A stretch of DNA of 64,000 bases from assembly GCA_030248195.1 (NCBI GenBank), contig JASAND010023014.1:1-64000 (forward strand), read 5' to 3'. Of the stretch, positions 1 to 10,167 are shown piece after piece. The position numbers were made by a program, and so were the translations under genes. A model generated the notes under the pieces. The model was not told where the DNA came from. It was given only the letters and a program-made list of their open reading frames with translations, and searched no databases. Origin of the DNA: Trissonchulus latispiculum. Lineage: Eukaryota > Nematoda > Enoplea > Enoplida > Ironidae. The first letter of the stretch is position 1; the number at the start of each line of letters is the position of its first letter.

Positions 1-290
1 TTTTGCGACGTGGCGAAGTTTTCGAAATCTGGGTTAAATTAGGAGAACATGAGGCAGGTGTAGACATAAACAGGTCCGTTAAAAAAACTTCTCTGTGACC
101 TTAGTTATAGCACTTGATGTTTTTAAATAATCAGCAGATGAAAATGAAGGGAAGATGAAAATGCTTGGAAAATAGAACAAATTTCAGTGGCAATAGAAGT
201 ACTTATACCCGAAATTACGTTTCCTGAATTGGCTTTGCCAGTAAATTATTGATGGCGTCTAAGTTCAAAGTCTCCATTAATAATATAATA

Positions 291-370
291 GTATGGTTAT
301 TACTATTATTATTATTATTATTACTATTATTACTACTATTATCATTATTATTATCATTATGACTATTATT
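291..370. repeat. ATT/ACT trinucleotide microsatellite
   Basis: An imperfect (ATT)n run lies in the intron directly upstream of the last exon of gene 1. Long reading frames through it on either strand are low-complexity artefacts. The rest of positions 1-387 is AT-rich intron in which I see nothing else. Confidence 0.85.
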
Positions 371-387
371 CGTTTTCTCATGTTCAG

Positions 388-976
388 ACCAGTTGATCCC
401 ACAATAGAGCCTGGCTGCGACCCCACAATTCTGGTAAAAACTACGTTTGATCTCACCACTTCGCAATTCAATTTTGGCAATTTTAAAAACAATCTGTCGT
501 GCGAACTGTTCATCACAACAACTACCACTACTAGTACTACTACTGCTTCTACTACGACCACGAGTTCTGCTGCTACTACTACTAATACTACCACCACAGC
601 TACCATTACAACTACACCTTCCACAAGCGCCGTACGAAGAACTACAGTAACTCCTGCTTTCGGCGCTTCAGTAGGAATGAAAGAACCGTTGAAAGTTTCA
701 ACTCCTGCAAAGATAACTAGTTCCAGTGAAAATGTGAAACCTACTACTGCGAATGAAACCAAAGCTCAAGAAAGTAAAACAAATAGGAAAGGGAAAGTCA
801 TGTCAGTAGTTGCTGTGTCGCTGCTATTTCTGTTGATGTTGGCCATCATTGGAATTGTGATGCTGGTGCTGGAAAGAGGTTGTGGAAAGAAATCAAAACA
901 GCGGACGAAATCATCTCTCTTAAGCCGGCTCCCTTGGCGAAAAAGAACTCCTAAAATCGCTAAAAACAATTTATAA
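388..976 (+). CDS. Gene 1, last exon: mucin-like type I membrane protein (5' exons outside window)
   Basis: This is the 3' exon of the first of three tandem paralogues. The acceptor ends TGTTCAG at 387 and the exon opens in phase 2, as in the other two copies. It encodes a short segment starting PVDPTIEPGCDP, one NLSC glycosylation site, a Thr/Ser/Ala stalk of about 50 residues, a spacer, a hydrophobic helix starting VMSVVAVSLLFLLML, and a basic tail beginning ERGCGKKSKQ and ending KIAKNNL. The likely product is a cell-surface protein with an O-glycosylated stalk. The tail is one Pro shorter than in the paralogues. Possible poly(A) signal: ATTAAA near 1015. No known family is recognised, so the function is open. 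Confidence 0.8.
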
Positions 977-1170
977 CATGAGTTTGCTAATGAAAAGAAT
1001 CGTTATTATTTTAATATTAAAAAAACTTCAATGAATCTCGTTACTAGTGGGATACAAAAGCCAAAACATTTGCCAGGTAAAGTGACAGTCCCATATTTTT
1101 ACTAGACTACATGGATTTTTACATAATGCCACTGTCTTTTAAATAGAGATAGATTAAGATATAGCTGAGC
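977..1170. other. 3' flank of gene 1
   Basis: AT-rich 3' flanking sequence with an ATTAAA motif near 1015. No gene is seen. Confidence 0.5.
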
Positions 1171-1932
1171 TAGAGATGTGTGGATCGGATCGGATCGGCA
1201 GCTAAAACGTCAGCCGATCCGATCCAGCGAAACTGTTAGTCGTCCAATCCGGAGATCTTAATTGGCTTCTTCAGAAAGCTAATTGGTACTGGATTCAAAA
1301 TGGGGTTCTGTACTGTTAAAGACATCTTACACACTAGTTTCATTGAAATTTCTTCATGTTATCAGCACAAAACGCAATTGCACAATTATACAAAATGATC
1401 AAATTAAGCAAAAGCGTAAACTTACATGGTATAGTGAGTCAAGCAAAGATAGCTACGTACAGACTGGGTTGCAACTCATATTATATTAGGATGCATATTT
1501 AACGTTAAGAATTCATACCGAAATCTAAGATGCTGAAATACAATTTCAACATATATACTGTGTAAGTTACAAATTTAAAGTGGCCCATGTCAAGATAAAA
1601 GTTAGAACCCCCAGAACCCCCATCAGAAAAAAAGGAGGTTCTCAAATTTTTTCATGCGTTTGCATCCAGGACTGATTTGTACGTGACTACGTTGCGGATC
1701 CTTTCCTTCAGCAGGTACTTCAGCAGACATGATATGTTTATAATATGTATATATGGATCTCAGTCATCAAATTTGTAGCATATAACCAGGGTGTACTGGG
1801 GGGGTCCTCCTGGCTTTTCTCATAAACTTAGACTGAAAATTCTGTGTATGAAACATCCAATATCCACAATATGGGTATCAATCGAAAGCTGACGACAAGA
1901 GCAACAAGTTCGTCCTTAATTTAAGCCCAGAC

Positions 1933-2717
1933 TAGAGATGAGGATATTGGCTCGCGGCTCGGCTCGGCTCGGCCCGAGCCGGCAGCAAATTCTCCCGAGC
2001 CGAGCCGAGCCGAGCCGGAGAACTGAAGCTCCGAGCCGAGTCGAGCCGAGCCGACCTCAACCAAAAATAGTAATTCGACCAAATTTCCCTGCGATATTCT
2101 CACTTGTTTAAGTAAAATTGCCAATAATTTCAGTGAAGACTAATAATAATTGTCAATAATTTTCTTTAGCTTTCTCGATATCTTCCAAGCAAATGTTAAT
2201 CTTAATGTTAGGCTGTCCTTGACGCCAACTTGTGTATGGTATTGATATACTTTTAGTAAGAAAAACTTTTGACTTATTTCATTTTTACGTCTCAGTTTTG
2301 GTTTCATAAAAAATCTTACCTGTAAAATCCATTATTCTGTTATCTGGGTATTTGTAGTATTTTTATTTTATCCTATAGCGAAAAAGTTGTAACTGCTTCT
2401 TGTATTCGAGTATATAATATGATCTTGAGAGGCTAAAAATAAATCTTAAGGGTAATTATAACTGGTTACGACTTCTTTAAGAAATTTGACAAATACAACA
2501 AGGAACTAAACAAAATAAAATTCGATGCAATCTGGCGAATTTGAAATTTCAAGCTTGGCGAGCCGAGCCGAGCCGAGCCGACCCACTTGCAAAATTCTCC
2601 CGAGCCGAGCCGAGCCGAGCCGGGTATGACCGCGAGCCGAGCCGAGCCGAGCCGACCTCATTTTCTCGCGAGCCGAGCCGAGCCGAGCCAGAAAAGTCCG
2701 GCTCGTCCTCATCTCTA
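1933..2717. mobile_element. hAT MITE with GAGCC-repeat ends and perfect 8-bp TSD
   Basis: The left end TAGAGATGAGGA is matched exactly by the inverted right end TCCTCATCTCTA. The element is flanked by GCCCAGAC at 1925-1932 and 2718-2725, a perfect 8-bp target duplication as made by hAT transposases. Both ends carry dense GAGCC/GGCTC repeats (1951-2055 and 2559-2705). The centre is AT-rich and non-coding. The perfect TSD suggests it is the youngest layer of this nest. Ser/Ala/Arg-rich frames through the GAGCC arrays are not genes. Confidence 0.93.
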
Positions 2718-2794
2718 GCCCAGACAACGCGCACACTTTTCGGTACACCCGGACTCCTGAACCCTCAGAACTTCCAGCAAACATTTAATACTAG

Positions 2795-3060
2795 GCAGTA
2801 GAGGATCAAATCTCCTGAAAAAAATTTCAGAACCCCCAGAACCCCAAGAACCCCCATCAAAAATTTGAAACAAAACATATGCAGTCACGGATCAAATCTC
2901 TTCGAAAAGTTAAGAACCCCCAAGAACCCCCAGAACCCCCATCAAAAAATGAAACTAAACATAGTTATAGATCAAATCTCTACAAAAAATTAAGAACCCC
3001 CAGAACCCCAAGAACCCTCATGAAAATAGAAAACTTCAAGAAACTCAAGTGGTAGATCAG
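2795..3060. repeat. Tandem repeat of about 75-80 bp with AGAACCCCC core
   Basis: Three imperfect units each begin with ATCAAATCTC, run through two or three AGAACCCCC motifs and end in an AT-rich tail. A further AGAACCCCC pair at about 1608-1630 lies on the other side of the nested hAT element, so the array was split by that insertion. Confidence 0.75.
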
Positions 3061-3190
3061 AACGCATCAAAAAGTGACTTTTATCTTGACATGGGCCTTT
3101 AAAGTTGAGAATTATATAATTTTAAATTGAGTGAAAAACAATTTTTGGTGTTGTTCCAGTGATTGAGACTGAAATTGTAGCATTTGGATT

Positions 3191-3279
3191 CCCGACAAGA
3201 AATCAAATTTAAATTTTGGTCGGCAACTGAAAGCTCCCGACAAGAAATCAAATTTAAATTTTGGTCGGCAACTGAAAGT
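3191..3279. repeat. 45-bp tandem duplication
   Basis: Two near-identical 45-bp copies, each starting CCCGACAAGAAATCAAATTT and ending near GGCAACTGAAAG, are adjacent at 3191 and 3236. Confidence 0.9.
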
Positions 3280-3684
3280 AAAACTTGAATTACAACCAAA
3301 TGGTCTACTAACAGCACTGCGTGTCGTAACTCGTACTTTATATCGACACTGAGTTTGATTTCTTCGAGCTTTGTTTGAACTTAAACCATAAACTTTACGT
3401 AATTAGTAAGCTGTTGTTCATTAAATGACAAACTCGAGAAGCTTGAAACAGAGCAGCAAGCTTGATAGAAGAAACATTTTGTACCAAACAGGTTGCGCCC
3501 CAAACAATGCAGCATATAATTAAAACAATATTTATTCTCAAATATGCATTCTGGTACAGTCCTAATCAATGTGAACTTGCTATCAAGCCGGAACGAGAAC
3601 CGACGGACTCTAGCGATCCAATCGGATCCGATCCGATCCGGCCTCCAGATCGGATCGATCTTGCCTATACTATCCACATCACTG

Positions 3685-4347
3685 CTGATTGTCGATTGCC
3701 CGTCCGAGCATAGCACAGCAGGCAAGACGGCCGGTCGCAGTCAGATAGTCGCTACCAAACTACCCGAGAAGTTGAGATGTGGTTAAAACTAAACCAGAAA
3801 TAGAAACATAGGCCACTCAACTGTTATACCGACACGGGTTCTTGGAAATGAGGTTGACACCAGTGTACTGCAGCCAAGACAAGGTGACTGAGAGCTTTGT
3901 AGTTAGACTCCAGTTGAGGCGAAACATTTAATCAGTCCACAAACGCCTGTAGGTACAGTTCTATCTAGGCATTACAACTTACAGCACTGTGCTTCACATA
4001 CTCAAAGTGAAATTTCTCCAAACAATAGATTCTGGACTATTAGTCATAAAGGTCTGAGTTCGTCATAGAGGTTTAGCATAGAGGTCCAGGTGAGGTAATA
4101 ACTTTATCGGCATAGGGCACAAGGGGTAAAGAAACATGGCAGAAAATTATTTATTGTCACAAATTCATTAAATGTCTGAAATGGAATCTGTATGTCTGAA
4201 AAGTTTGAGCAAATGGAATCTGTATGCGGAAATTGATTTCCAGGGTGAGCCATTTTTAATTTTTCGTTTTAAGTGATTCTCTGCCTGAGGTGCTTATCCT
4301 TCGTTTTTTGGTACGCTCACTCCAGTTGGTTCTAACCATTTTAGGAG
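3685..4347. other. Unannotated spacer upstream of gene 2
   Basis: AT-rich sequence without a supportable gene, RNA or clear repeat. Confidence 0.4.
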
Positions 4348-4497
4348 TAGTGTCAGTTCGGTAGGTAGTATTTACAGAAATTTGACTGTCCTACCCATTA
4401 GAAGCTAGTGACCAGTAGTCACAAAAAGCAAGGAAAAGAAATATTTTTAATAAAAGATCGCATCATTTGAATGTTTTGTGCCACAACTGGCATTGAT
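4348..4497 (+). promoter_or_regulatory. Conserved upstream block of gene 2 (promoter/5' UTR)
   Basis: From TAGTGTCAGTTCGG to the start codon this segment is recognisably similar to the block at 44485-44650 upstream of gene 3 (TAGTGTCAGCTCGG, CAGAAAT, CTG-CCTACCC, TTTTGTGCCAC in the same order). Conservation between paralogues marks the probable promoter and 5' UTR. The element boundaries and start site are inference. Confidence 0.5.
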
Positions 4498-4731
4498 ATG
4501 ATTAAGCACATCACTTTAGCATTAGTCTTGTACGTCGTTAGTTGGATTGAGACGATTGAACAAAGCGATTTCTGCAATGTTTATATGTTTCCCTATGTTC
4601 CCTATGATGACGGTATTCGTCTTGAAGTTACAATAAAAGTCTACTACAATAAATCAGCCAGACTTAAGCTGATATTTGGGAAGTACTGCAATGAAACATT
4701 AAACCGGGCGGGATTTTTGCCTCAAAAGCTT
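4498..4731 (+). CDS. Gene 2 exon 1: signal peptide and N-terminal ectodomain
   Basis: The start ATG is chosen because it opens MIKH in both gene 2 and gene 3; the in-frame ATG nine codons upstream (4471) is not conserved. Residues 1 to about 24 form a signal peptide with the hydrophobic core ITLALVLYVVSWI. The following ectodomain begins SDFCNVYMFPYV, carries NKS and NET glycosylation sites and one more Cys (GKYCNET). The exon ends PQKL at a GTGAGT donor (4732), phase 0. The mature protein, after joining 38280-38467 and 39268-39868, is about 340 residues. No known domain is recognised; it is probably a surface receptor or adhesion-type protein. Confidence 0.8.
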
Positions 4732-5059
4732 GTGAGTTCATGAAGATCTTAAATGTTTCTGCTCGTACATAATTGGCCATTTTGGCCTGCTTTTGCAATT
4801 TATATCTCGCCTTTATCAGACATTATCATATGTGTTTAGTTTACCTTACGCACAACGTACATGTAGTGTCAGCTGCATTTAAATGGCCACCTACCCATGG
4901 GATGGTAGGGGGGGGGTAGGTATGTACATATGCGGGATCAGGTATGTATATACATTGTCAAAAAATGTATGTACACAGTTGAAAAAAGAGTGAACGAACA
5001 AGAAACAACCAATACATATATCTATATATGTTTACATATACATTACACTTGAAACATGT
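4732..5059. other. Start of the 33.5-kb intron 1 of gene 2
   Basis: Donor GTGAGT at 4732. The sequence then contains a G-run and loosely repeated ATGTATRTACA motifs. No gene is seen. Confidence 0.6.
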
Positions 5060-5643
5060 GAATGTAATTCGGGAATCTGCGTTTGAGTGCGGTCGCTCCC
5101 TAAATATTTCCGGCAGGGAGCGACCGTTACAAAAATATTACCCACGGGGTGTCGAAAGACCGAAAATTTGAAAAATTTCCAATAACTTCAGTCTTCAAAA
5201 AGTATGATTTGTGTCGGCCTTATATGCTCTGTTTGCGTTATCACCGTATTTAGTAATAGAGCAGCCGCTCCCAAAATATTTTCGGCAGGGTGCGACCGTT
5301 ACAAAAATATTACCCACGGGGTGTTGAAAGACTGAATATTTGAAAAGTTTCCAATAATTTCAGTCTTCAGAAAGAATTTGTGTCGGCCTTATATATGCTA
5401 CGGGCAGATGAGTAAATTGGACACTTCTGAAAATTGGACATTTTGTGAAATTTTGGTGCCGTCATTTTAACATAATTTAAAATGGAAACAAACCAACGCT
5501 GAAATTAACAAGAATTAAATTTACGTATTTATATACGTTTTATGCTAACTAACAATTATTTACTTATATATGTATTACCAAATCTCTTATTAATTGTAAT
5601 TACATACAAATAAGTACATAGAATAATTATTCATTTAAAATGC

Positions 5644-6371
5644 TGTAACGGATCAAGGTGACACACGGTCAACCTTTCCGTTGCTGGCGGCTGTAGCTAG
5701 CATAGCTACCCGTCAGGCTTTCTATATCGTCATCACCTTGGGTTTGGAGAACTTTGCAAGTCACTAAGCTCCCCCAACGTGTATGTTTGGAATTGGGTGG
5801 CTTCCCCCCCCCCTCGTGACTTTGGAGTTACGTGATTGGAGGAAATTCTCACTAGGGGGCGCTCGTGGGAGGGTCCAGCCCAACACTGGCTTCCCCCATC
5901 ATTGTTGTATTATTCTGTCACCGTGAGCGCTTGTTTAATTACACTATTTTCCCCCTCTTATTTGCTGTGTAAATACCTAGTGTTCTCCCCCAGCTCTCCC
6001 CAGAGCTTGGTACGTTGGTTGACCTGCCCAACCCCCTGCTGTATTGTAAGTTGTGGTGTTTGTGTGTGAGGGTTCATTCCAGTATTTTATATTATTCTTG
6101 TTATAATATTAACTTGTTGTATCTATCCTTTATTAAAGTGTATTTAGTTAGGCTGAGTCTTTCTGAGCTCCTGCTAGGTAGGTAGTTCTATTCTAAGTGA
6201 GTGAGAGTGCGAGTCATCTCGCCCTTAGGATCGGATCTGCCCCTGCGTATTTATCTGGCGACGCTGTCCCGACCGTCTCCTGTAGTCGGTCAGTTATCCA
6301 TCTGTGCCACGGTCTCCGCGTCCACTACGTCTTGGCGTGGTAACGGTGTTAGTACGTAGGAAAACCTACTA
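5644..6371 (+). repeat. 5' LTR of the gag-NADAR element
   Basis: It begins TGTAACGGATCAAGGTGACA and ends near AGGAAAACCTACTA. Compared with the 3' copy it has about 195 extra bases between GAGAACTT and TTTGCTGTGTAAAT, so either this copy gained them or the 3' copy lost them. Confidence 0.85.
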
Positions 6372-6972
6372 TTACATTAGGCTGCAAGGAGCTCAGGGAT
6401 TTCTTGCCTGAACCCCTTCGTAAAAAAATTTTTCAAATTTCTGTCTATTTTTGTTTGTTTCGTTTGGGTTCCCCCCGTAGTTCTTCGCGTTCAGCGCACG
6501 AGTTTTTCCTAACTTTCTTTGGTGGGTATACCCCCTCTAAGGTCAAAAATCTGAAAATGTTTTCTCTAGGGTCGATGTGTTTGTATACGTGTATGAAATG
6601 TGTACCTGGTTCTCCTCCAATTTAGGCTCTAATATAGCAATTATTTTTGGGGTGAGCTAATTTTAGGGCTATCTTTGGGATTTGAGCTAGAAATTTTTTC
6701 CAAAGTTCGTACCTAAAAAATACAAATAATCTTGTTGTGGTAATTTTGTTTGTATTTGTGATTGTGCTTGTCTAATCGCATTTATTTTAGGTTAATTTTG
6801 GTAATTGTTTCTTTTTCAGGCCAAAAATAGCAGTCATCTGCTCTAATTGACACCAATTTATTGTATTTTGTGCAATATTTTATATACGTAAACATTTGTA
6901 TTTTTTCTGGGGTACCTAAGAATATTTGAGTTGTACTTAATTGTCTTTTTCAAAAAGAACTTTTAGAGTAAG
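6372..6972. other. 5' leader of the gag-NADAR element
   Basis: T-rich non-coding sequence between LTR and first ORF. No primer-binding site starting TGG is seen immediately after the LTR. Confidence 0.5.
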
Positions 6973-7455
6973 ATGAGAGTTCAACTCAATATAGATCAAA
7001 AGAGCACAAGCCTATGCTTGAAAGAACGGGAACTACGTCACCAGCCATATTCGGTGACCAGACATCGTGGAGACTCCCGCTTGGACTGCATGGGATGTCT
7101 GCCTTCCACGTCAAGAATGAATCCTGGGTCGTTCAACGACCGGGACCAGGTGCAGAGGATGCGCCCCCGGTCCATTTCTACTTCGATAGCGGATCTGAGA
7201 AGAAAGAAGAGTGGCTGGGCATTGGGGACTGCTCGGAAAAGCAGTGCCCCTTCTCTGGATCCAACGATTTCCAGTTCTTTGACCACATTATCTGAGCCTG
7301 AATCATCTGGAATGGGTCCGTCATCGGACTTGACCTTTGTGACAGCAGCATCAAGCCTAGTATCTCTGGATGACAACGAATCTGGTGGTTCAGCTGCTCT
7401 GACACGAAGCTTCACTGATGAAATGAACAGGACACTGGACTGGAATGAAACTTGA
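6973..7455 (+). CDS. Leader ORF of gag-NADAR element
   Basis: A 160-residue frame from ATG to TGA, rich in Ser, Arg and acidic residues and with no recognised domain. It lies where N-terminal gag sequence is expected and uses the same GC-rich composition as the downstream gag region, unlike the AT-rich surroundings. It may be the N-terminal part of gag separated by a shift from the next frame. Confidence 0.45.
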   Translation: MRVQLNIDQKSTSLCLKERELRHQPYSVTRHRGDSRLDCMGCLPSTSRMNPGSFNDRDQVQRMRPRSISTSIADLRRKKSGWALGTARKSSAPSLDPTISSSLTTLSEPESSGMGPSSDLTFVTAASSLVSLDDNESGGSAALTRSFTDEMNRTLDWNET

Positions 7456-7529
7456 CTAGAACAGAGGGACTCTCCTCAGAGTTCTGAGTCGAGCCCGGGG
7501 ACCAGACCGTCATTGGTCTTGAGGAGCGC

Positions 7530-8300
7530 ATGGACTTGGGTTCGCCCCGACACCGTGGGCAGGCTCTACTAGAAACTGATGACGATATGACGGCCCTGGG
7601 AACTACGGCAATGCCTGGATTGCCACCTGTGGACGACCTGGTTCATTCAGTGTTACAGAACCTTGGAATTGATTTGGAGCACGAGTTCTCACTTGGAACG
7701 GCGGCACTGAACAATTGGGCCATGGATTCGGGAGCACAGCATAGGCTGTCCTGGGATCCATCATTTGATGTTGGAACTCAGGCTTTGGCTTCACCGTCTC
7801 ATCAGCCCAGTCCATCACGGAGCTCCGCGGGTGTCATCAGCCCGGTTGCAGTGAACCATGGAATGGAACAACAAGTCATGGTGTCGCAGCCCTCACAAAC
7901 GACGACCAGGGGACAGATGGGTCCAGCCCAACGCCCTGAGGGAGCAGTCGTGATCACATTGAACACGACCGTCGTGAATAACCAGATTTTGCGACCGGAC
8001 TTTTGGTCAACCCCATCACAAACCTCATCGCCGGTGACCAGACGACCAAATATCTTGCGACCATCGGTTCGTGGTGGACGAACCGGTCATCGGGTTCATG
8101 CTGGTGGTCGGACTTTGATGTCGTCAATTCCGGAAAGCAGTCCAGCTGATCATTTGGGACCAATGGAACCATCAACCAGTCATCAGCCATCACAGGAACA
8201 GCCGGTTCAGCTGACTGTCCCCACCACCGCGAAGATCATCGTCCGGTGGGTCGGTCAACATGGTCAGAATGACGCCTCAACAAGTGCAGATGTTGAATGA
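7530..8300 (+). CDS. Gag N-terminal, Ser/Pro/Gln-rich region
   Basis: A 256-residue frame of low-complexity Ser/Pro/Thr/Gln-rich sequence with no recognised fold. It precedes the capsid-like region at 8317 in a slightly different frame. Disordered N-terminal gag extensions of this kind are common in retroelements; the assignment rests on position and composition. Confidence 0.5.
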   Translation: MDLGSPRHRGQALLETDDDMTALGTTAMPGLPPVDDLVHSVLQNLGIDLEHEFSLGTAALNNWAMDSGAQHRLSWDPSFDVGTQALASPSHQPSPSRSSAGVISPVAVNHGMEQQVMVSQPSQTTTRGQMGPAQRPEGAVVITLNTTVVNNQILRPDFWSTPSQTSSPVTRRPNILRPSVRGGRTGHRVHAGGRTLMSSIPESSPADHLGPMEPSTSHQPSQEQPVQLTVPTTAKIIVRWVGQHGQNDASTSADVE

Positions 8301-8316
8301 CTACACCAAGTGGTTC

Positions 8317-8930
8317 TAGTCAATCTCCAAGTTCAAAGGTCGGAAAGGGGCCATCAAATTGTCAACATGGCTGAAGATGTTTGAGTCAACTTGGGAGGCA
8401 AGCGTTACCGAGCTTGAACTCAAACGGCCAGTGTTGTGGTATCTGCTTGATGATGCGGTCAAGCAAGACTTGGAAGGACAGACCATGTGAACCTACGATG
8501 AATTGGTGGCCATGCTTCATCAGTTGTATGAGCCGATCACCAAATCGGCCGACAAATATGTTCGGGAGTTCTTTGAACGGAGACAACTCGCATCAGAATC
8601 GAGTCTGAATTATCTCAACGAGCTGAGGTCCCTCGTCTGTAAAGCCTTTCCGACGGCTGAGCTGAAGCAGCGTGAGCTTAAGGTCGTAGAGCGGGCCTCT
8701 AGAGGACTCAAAGCGGCATTGGGAGCAAAGGTCGCGGTTCGCTGATGCCTAATTGGGATCATCGCAGGCCTAATGATATCTTCATGCGAGCCGTGCGTAT
8801 TTTGGAAGCGGTCGAGGATGGTGATACTCAATCAAAGCCCATGGAGATCATTTGTAGTGTTGGTGATGGTGAAGATGTGCGCCCGCGACAGCCATCTGAC
8901 AAATCACATGACGGCAAACCCGGAGTCTGA
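8317..8930 (+). pseudogene. Gag capsid region (retrotransposon gag-like), broken
   Basis: The frame begins near SKFKGRKGAIKLSTWLKMFE, the usual start of a retrotransposon gag capsid domain, and continues through YLLDDAVKQDL, YDELVAMLHQLYEP and ERRQLASESSLNYLNELR, typical capsid helices. There is an in-frame TGA near 8488 and a frame change near 8745, after which a short helical stretch (MRAVRILEAVED) continues. No CCHC zinc knuckle is seen. Capsid helices identify this as an LTR element even though pol is absent. Confidence 0.7.
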
Positions 8931-10167
8931 ACAGACCGGTGGTAGGACTGTATGGCATTCGCGGTGGGTAATTAAGGACTATCGTGATCGTCACGGGAAG
9001 CTTTTCAAGGGTTTCCCCGTTAATCGCGTGTCGTCGCACGCACGATGGGCCACTTGCCTGGCCATGGCAGCGCTGGTGCCCGAACTTTTTCGGTACCCGC
9101 ACCTGATTCGACGGTACGAGTCGCAACATTTCTACGTGACCCACATGCATGCTCGTCGTCTGCGGACTCGATGCATGGCGGTCCGTCAGGCCATGCTCGG
9201 ATATCATCGGCCCAACGTCGAGGGCATCGCGAATGTCGATGAAGGCTATTTCCTGTGCCTGGGGAATCTGGGGCCGGAGTATGCTTTCTCCTTCATGCAC
9301 AGTCTCCTGCCGTATGTGTCGTTGCCGGTGGAGCAGCTCGAGAATCAAGGGTTTTGGACCATGGAACACCTGTATCAGGGGCGCAAAGGCTGGTTTGGCC
9401 AGTCGCACGTCGTCATGGACCTGGTGAGGGAGCATCCCAATCAGGATGTCTTTGCTATCAAGCGTAGCACTGACCAAGCAATTGCTGCACTGCCCGCTTG
9501 TCGTATCGAGCGATGGCAGTCGGGTCCAGATCAGCTTACCCAGCGGCTGATCATTTTCAACACGTTCTATCAGTCCGTGACAATGCAGGAATTCCTGGTC
9601 CAAACCATCGGAAGTTATTACGGGAAGGCTTCCGCGGACCCTTGGTGGGGTCTTGGTGTTCGGGTTCCTCGTGGTTTCAAGCCCGACGATCTGACTTTTG
9701 ATGGGAAGTACAACTTCCTGTTCAATACGACCAATTGGAATGGGCAAAACATTCAGGGGTCCCTGTATACCAAAGTGGGCCTTTGGTTCATGCAGGCGGG
9801 TTGTGAGTTATGGGAGGACAGGTTCAGCCGTGTCCTTCTGTCCGGCGCCCGTCTCGACGCTTACCTCGATGTCGTTCGTAAGCGCATTGATGAAGCGGCC
9901 GAGCGCTACAACCGCGGTCTGCCAGCGCCTCCGTTCTTCCGTCAGGACGCGCCGGCGGCCCTTCGAAAGCAGCCGATTGACATGCCTCCGAACTGGACCG
10001 TTGTCTATGTTACCGGTTGCGCTCCGCCGGGCCAGGAGAAGAACATCTTCCACCCGTGCTTTGCCCTGACCATCTGGAACCCCTTGGAACCCCATCCAAG
10101 TGACCATCATAGATCCACCGAGCTGATCATTAGGGAATACTCAGTGCGTCGTCATCGAGCCTCATGA
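8773..10167 (+). CDS. NADAR-domain protein carried by LTR element
   Basis: A 464-residue frame; the first ~45 residues overlap gag in another frame and may be untranslated. Residues about 60-165 form an unrecognised helical domain (CLAMAALVPELFRYPHLIRR) also present in the giant element. From about residue 165 I see a NADAR-like fold: FLCLGNLGPE, then FWTMEHLYQGRKGWF (Glu, Tyr, Lys as in the family's E-H-x-x-Q-x-x-K helix), FNTFYQSVTMQEFLVQTIG, ASADPWWGLGV (family S-x-D-x-x-W-G-x-G) and NGQNIQGSLYTKVGLWF (family G-x-N-x-L-G). NADAR proteins are glycosidases acting on ADP-ribose-linked or related N-glycosides (YbiA type; some reverse guanine ADP-ribosylation). The frame is uninterrupted, unlike gag here. 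Substrate is unknown; assignment by motif only. Confidence 0.7.
   Translation: MISSCEPCVFWKRSRMVILNQSPWRSFVVLVMVKMCARDSHLTNHMTANPESEQTGGRTVWHSRWVIKDYRDRHGKLFKGFPVNRVSSHARWATCLAMAALVPELFRYPHLIRRYESQHFYVTHMHARRLRTRCMAVRQAMLGYHRPNVEGIANVDEGYFLCLGNLGPEYAFSFMHSLLPYVSLPVEQLENQGFWTMEHLYQGRKGWFGQSHVVMDLVREHPNQDVFAIKRSTDQAIAALPACRIERWQSGPDQLTQRLIIFNTFYQSVTMQEFLVQTIGSYYGKASADPWWGLGVRVPRGFKPDDLTFDGKYNFLFNTTNWNGQNIQGSLYTKVGLWFMQAGCELWEDRFSRVLLSGARLDAYLDVVRKRIDEAAERYNRGLPAPPFFRQDAPAALRKQPIDMPPNWTVVYVTGCAPPGQEKNIFHPCFALTIWNPLEPHPSDHHRSTELIIREYSVRRHRAS

Larger units (their letters stand above)
1579..3098. mobile_element. TTAA-flanked TIR element (piggyBac-type target site)
   Basis: TTAA occurs at 1575-1578 and 3099-3102. 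The inward sequences are inverted copies that share GGCCCATGTCAAGATAAAAG, with one extra base on the left side. TTAA duplication is the hallmark of piggyBac-superfamily insertion. There is no transposase. The interior holds AGAACCCCC-rich repeats on both sides of a later hAT insertion. Confidence 0.7.
1171..3684. mobile_element. hAT-like TIR element with GGATC-rich ends, degenerate
   Basis: The left end starts TAGAGATGTGTGGATCGG and is followed by repeated GGATC motifs. The right end (about 3600-3684) has the same motifs inverted and closes TCCACATCACTG. The ends match only imperfectly and I could not find a convincing 8-bp target duplication, so the call rests on paired ends and shared subterminal motifs. 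It contains the TTAA-flanked element at 1579-3098 and, inside that, the hAT element at 1933-2717. No transposase frame is visible. Confidence 0.55.

Noticed and set aside
277..762. Val-rich minus-strand frame opposite gene 1 (and similar ones opposite the stalks of genes 2 and 3)
   Set aside because: It is the complement of Thr codons and an ATT microsatellite; the plus strand has conserved exon structure.
2506..2801. Ser/Ala/Arg/Gly-rich frames on both strands in the GAGCC array
   Set aside because: All frames of a GAGCC repeat are open; the segment is the subterminal part of a hAT MITE with a perfect TSD.
8848..9747. 299-codon minus-strand frame opposite the NADAR gene
   Set aside because: Shadow of the plus-strand gene; it has no motifs, whereas the plus strand has NADAR motifs in order.
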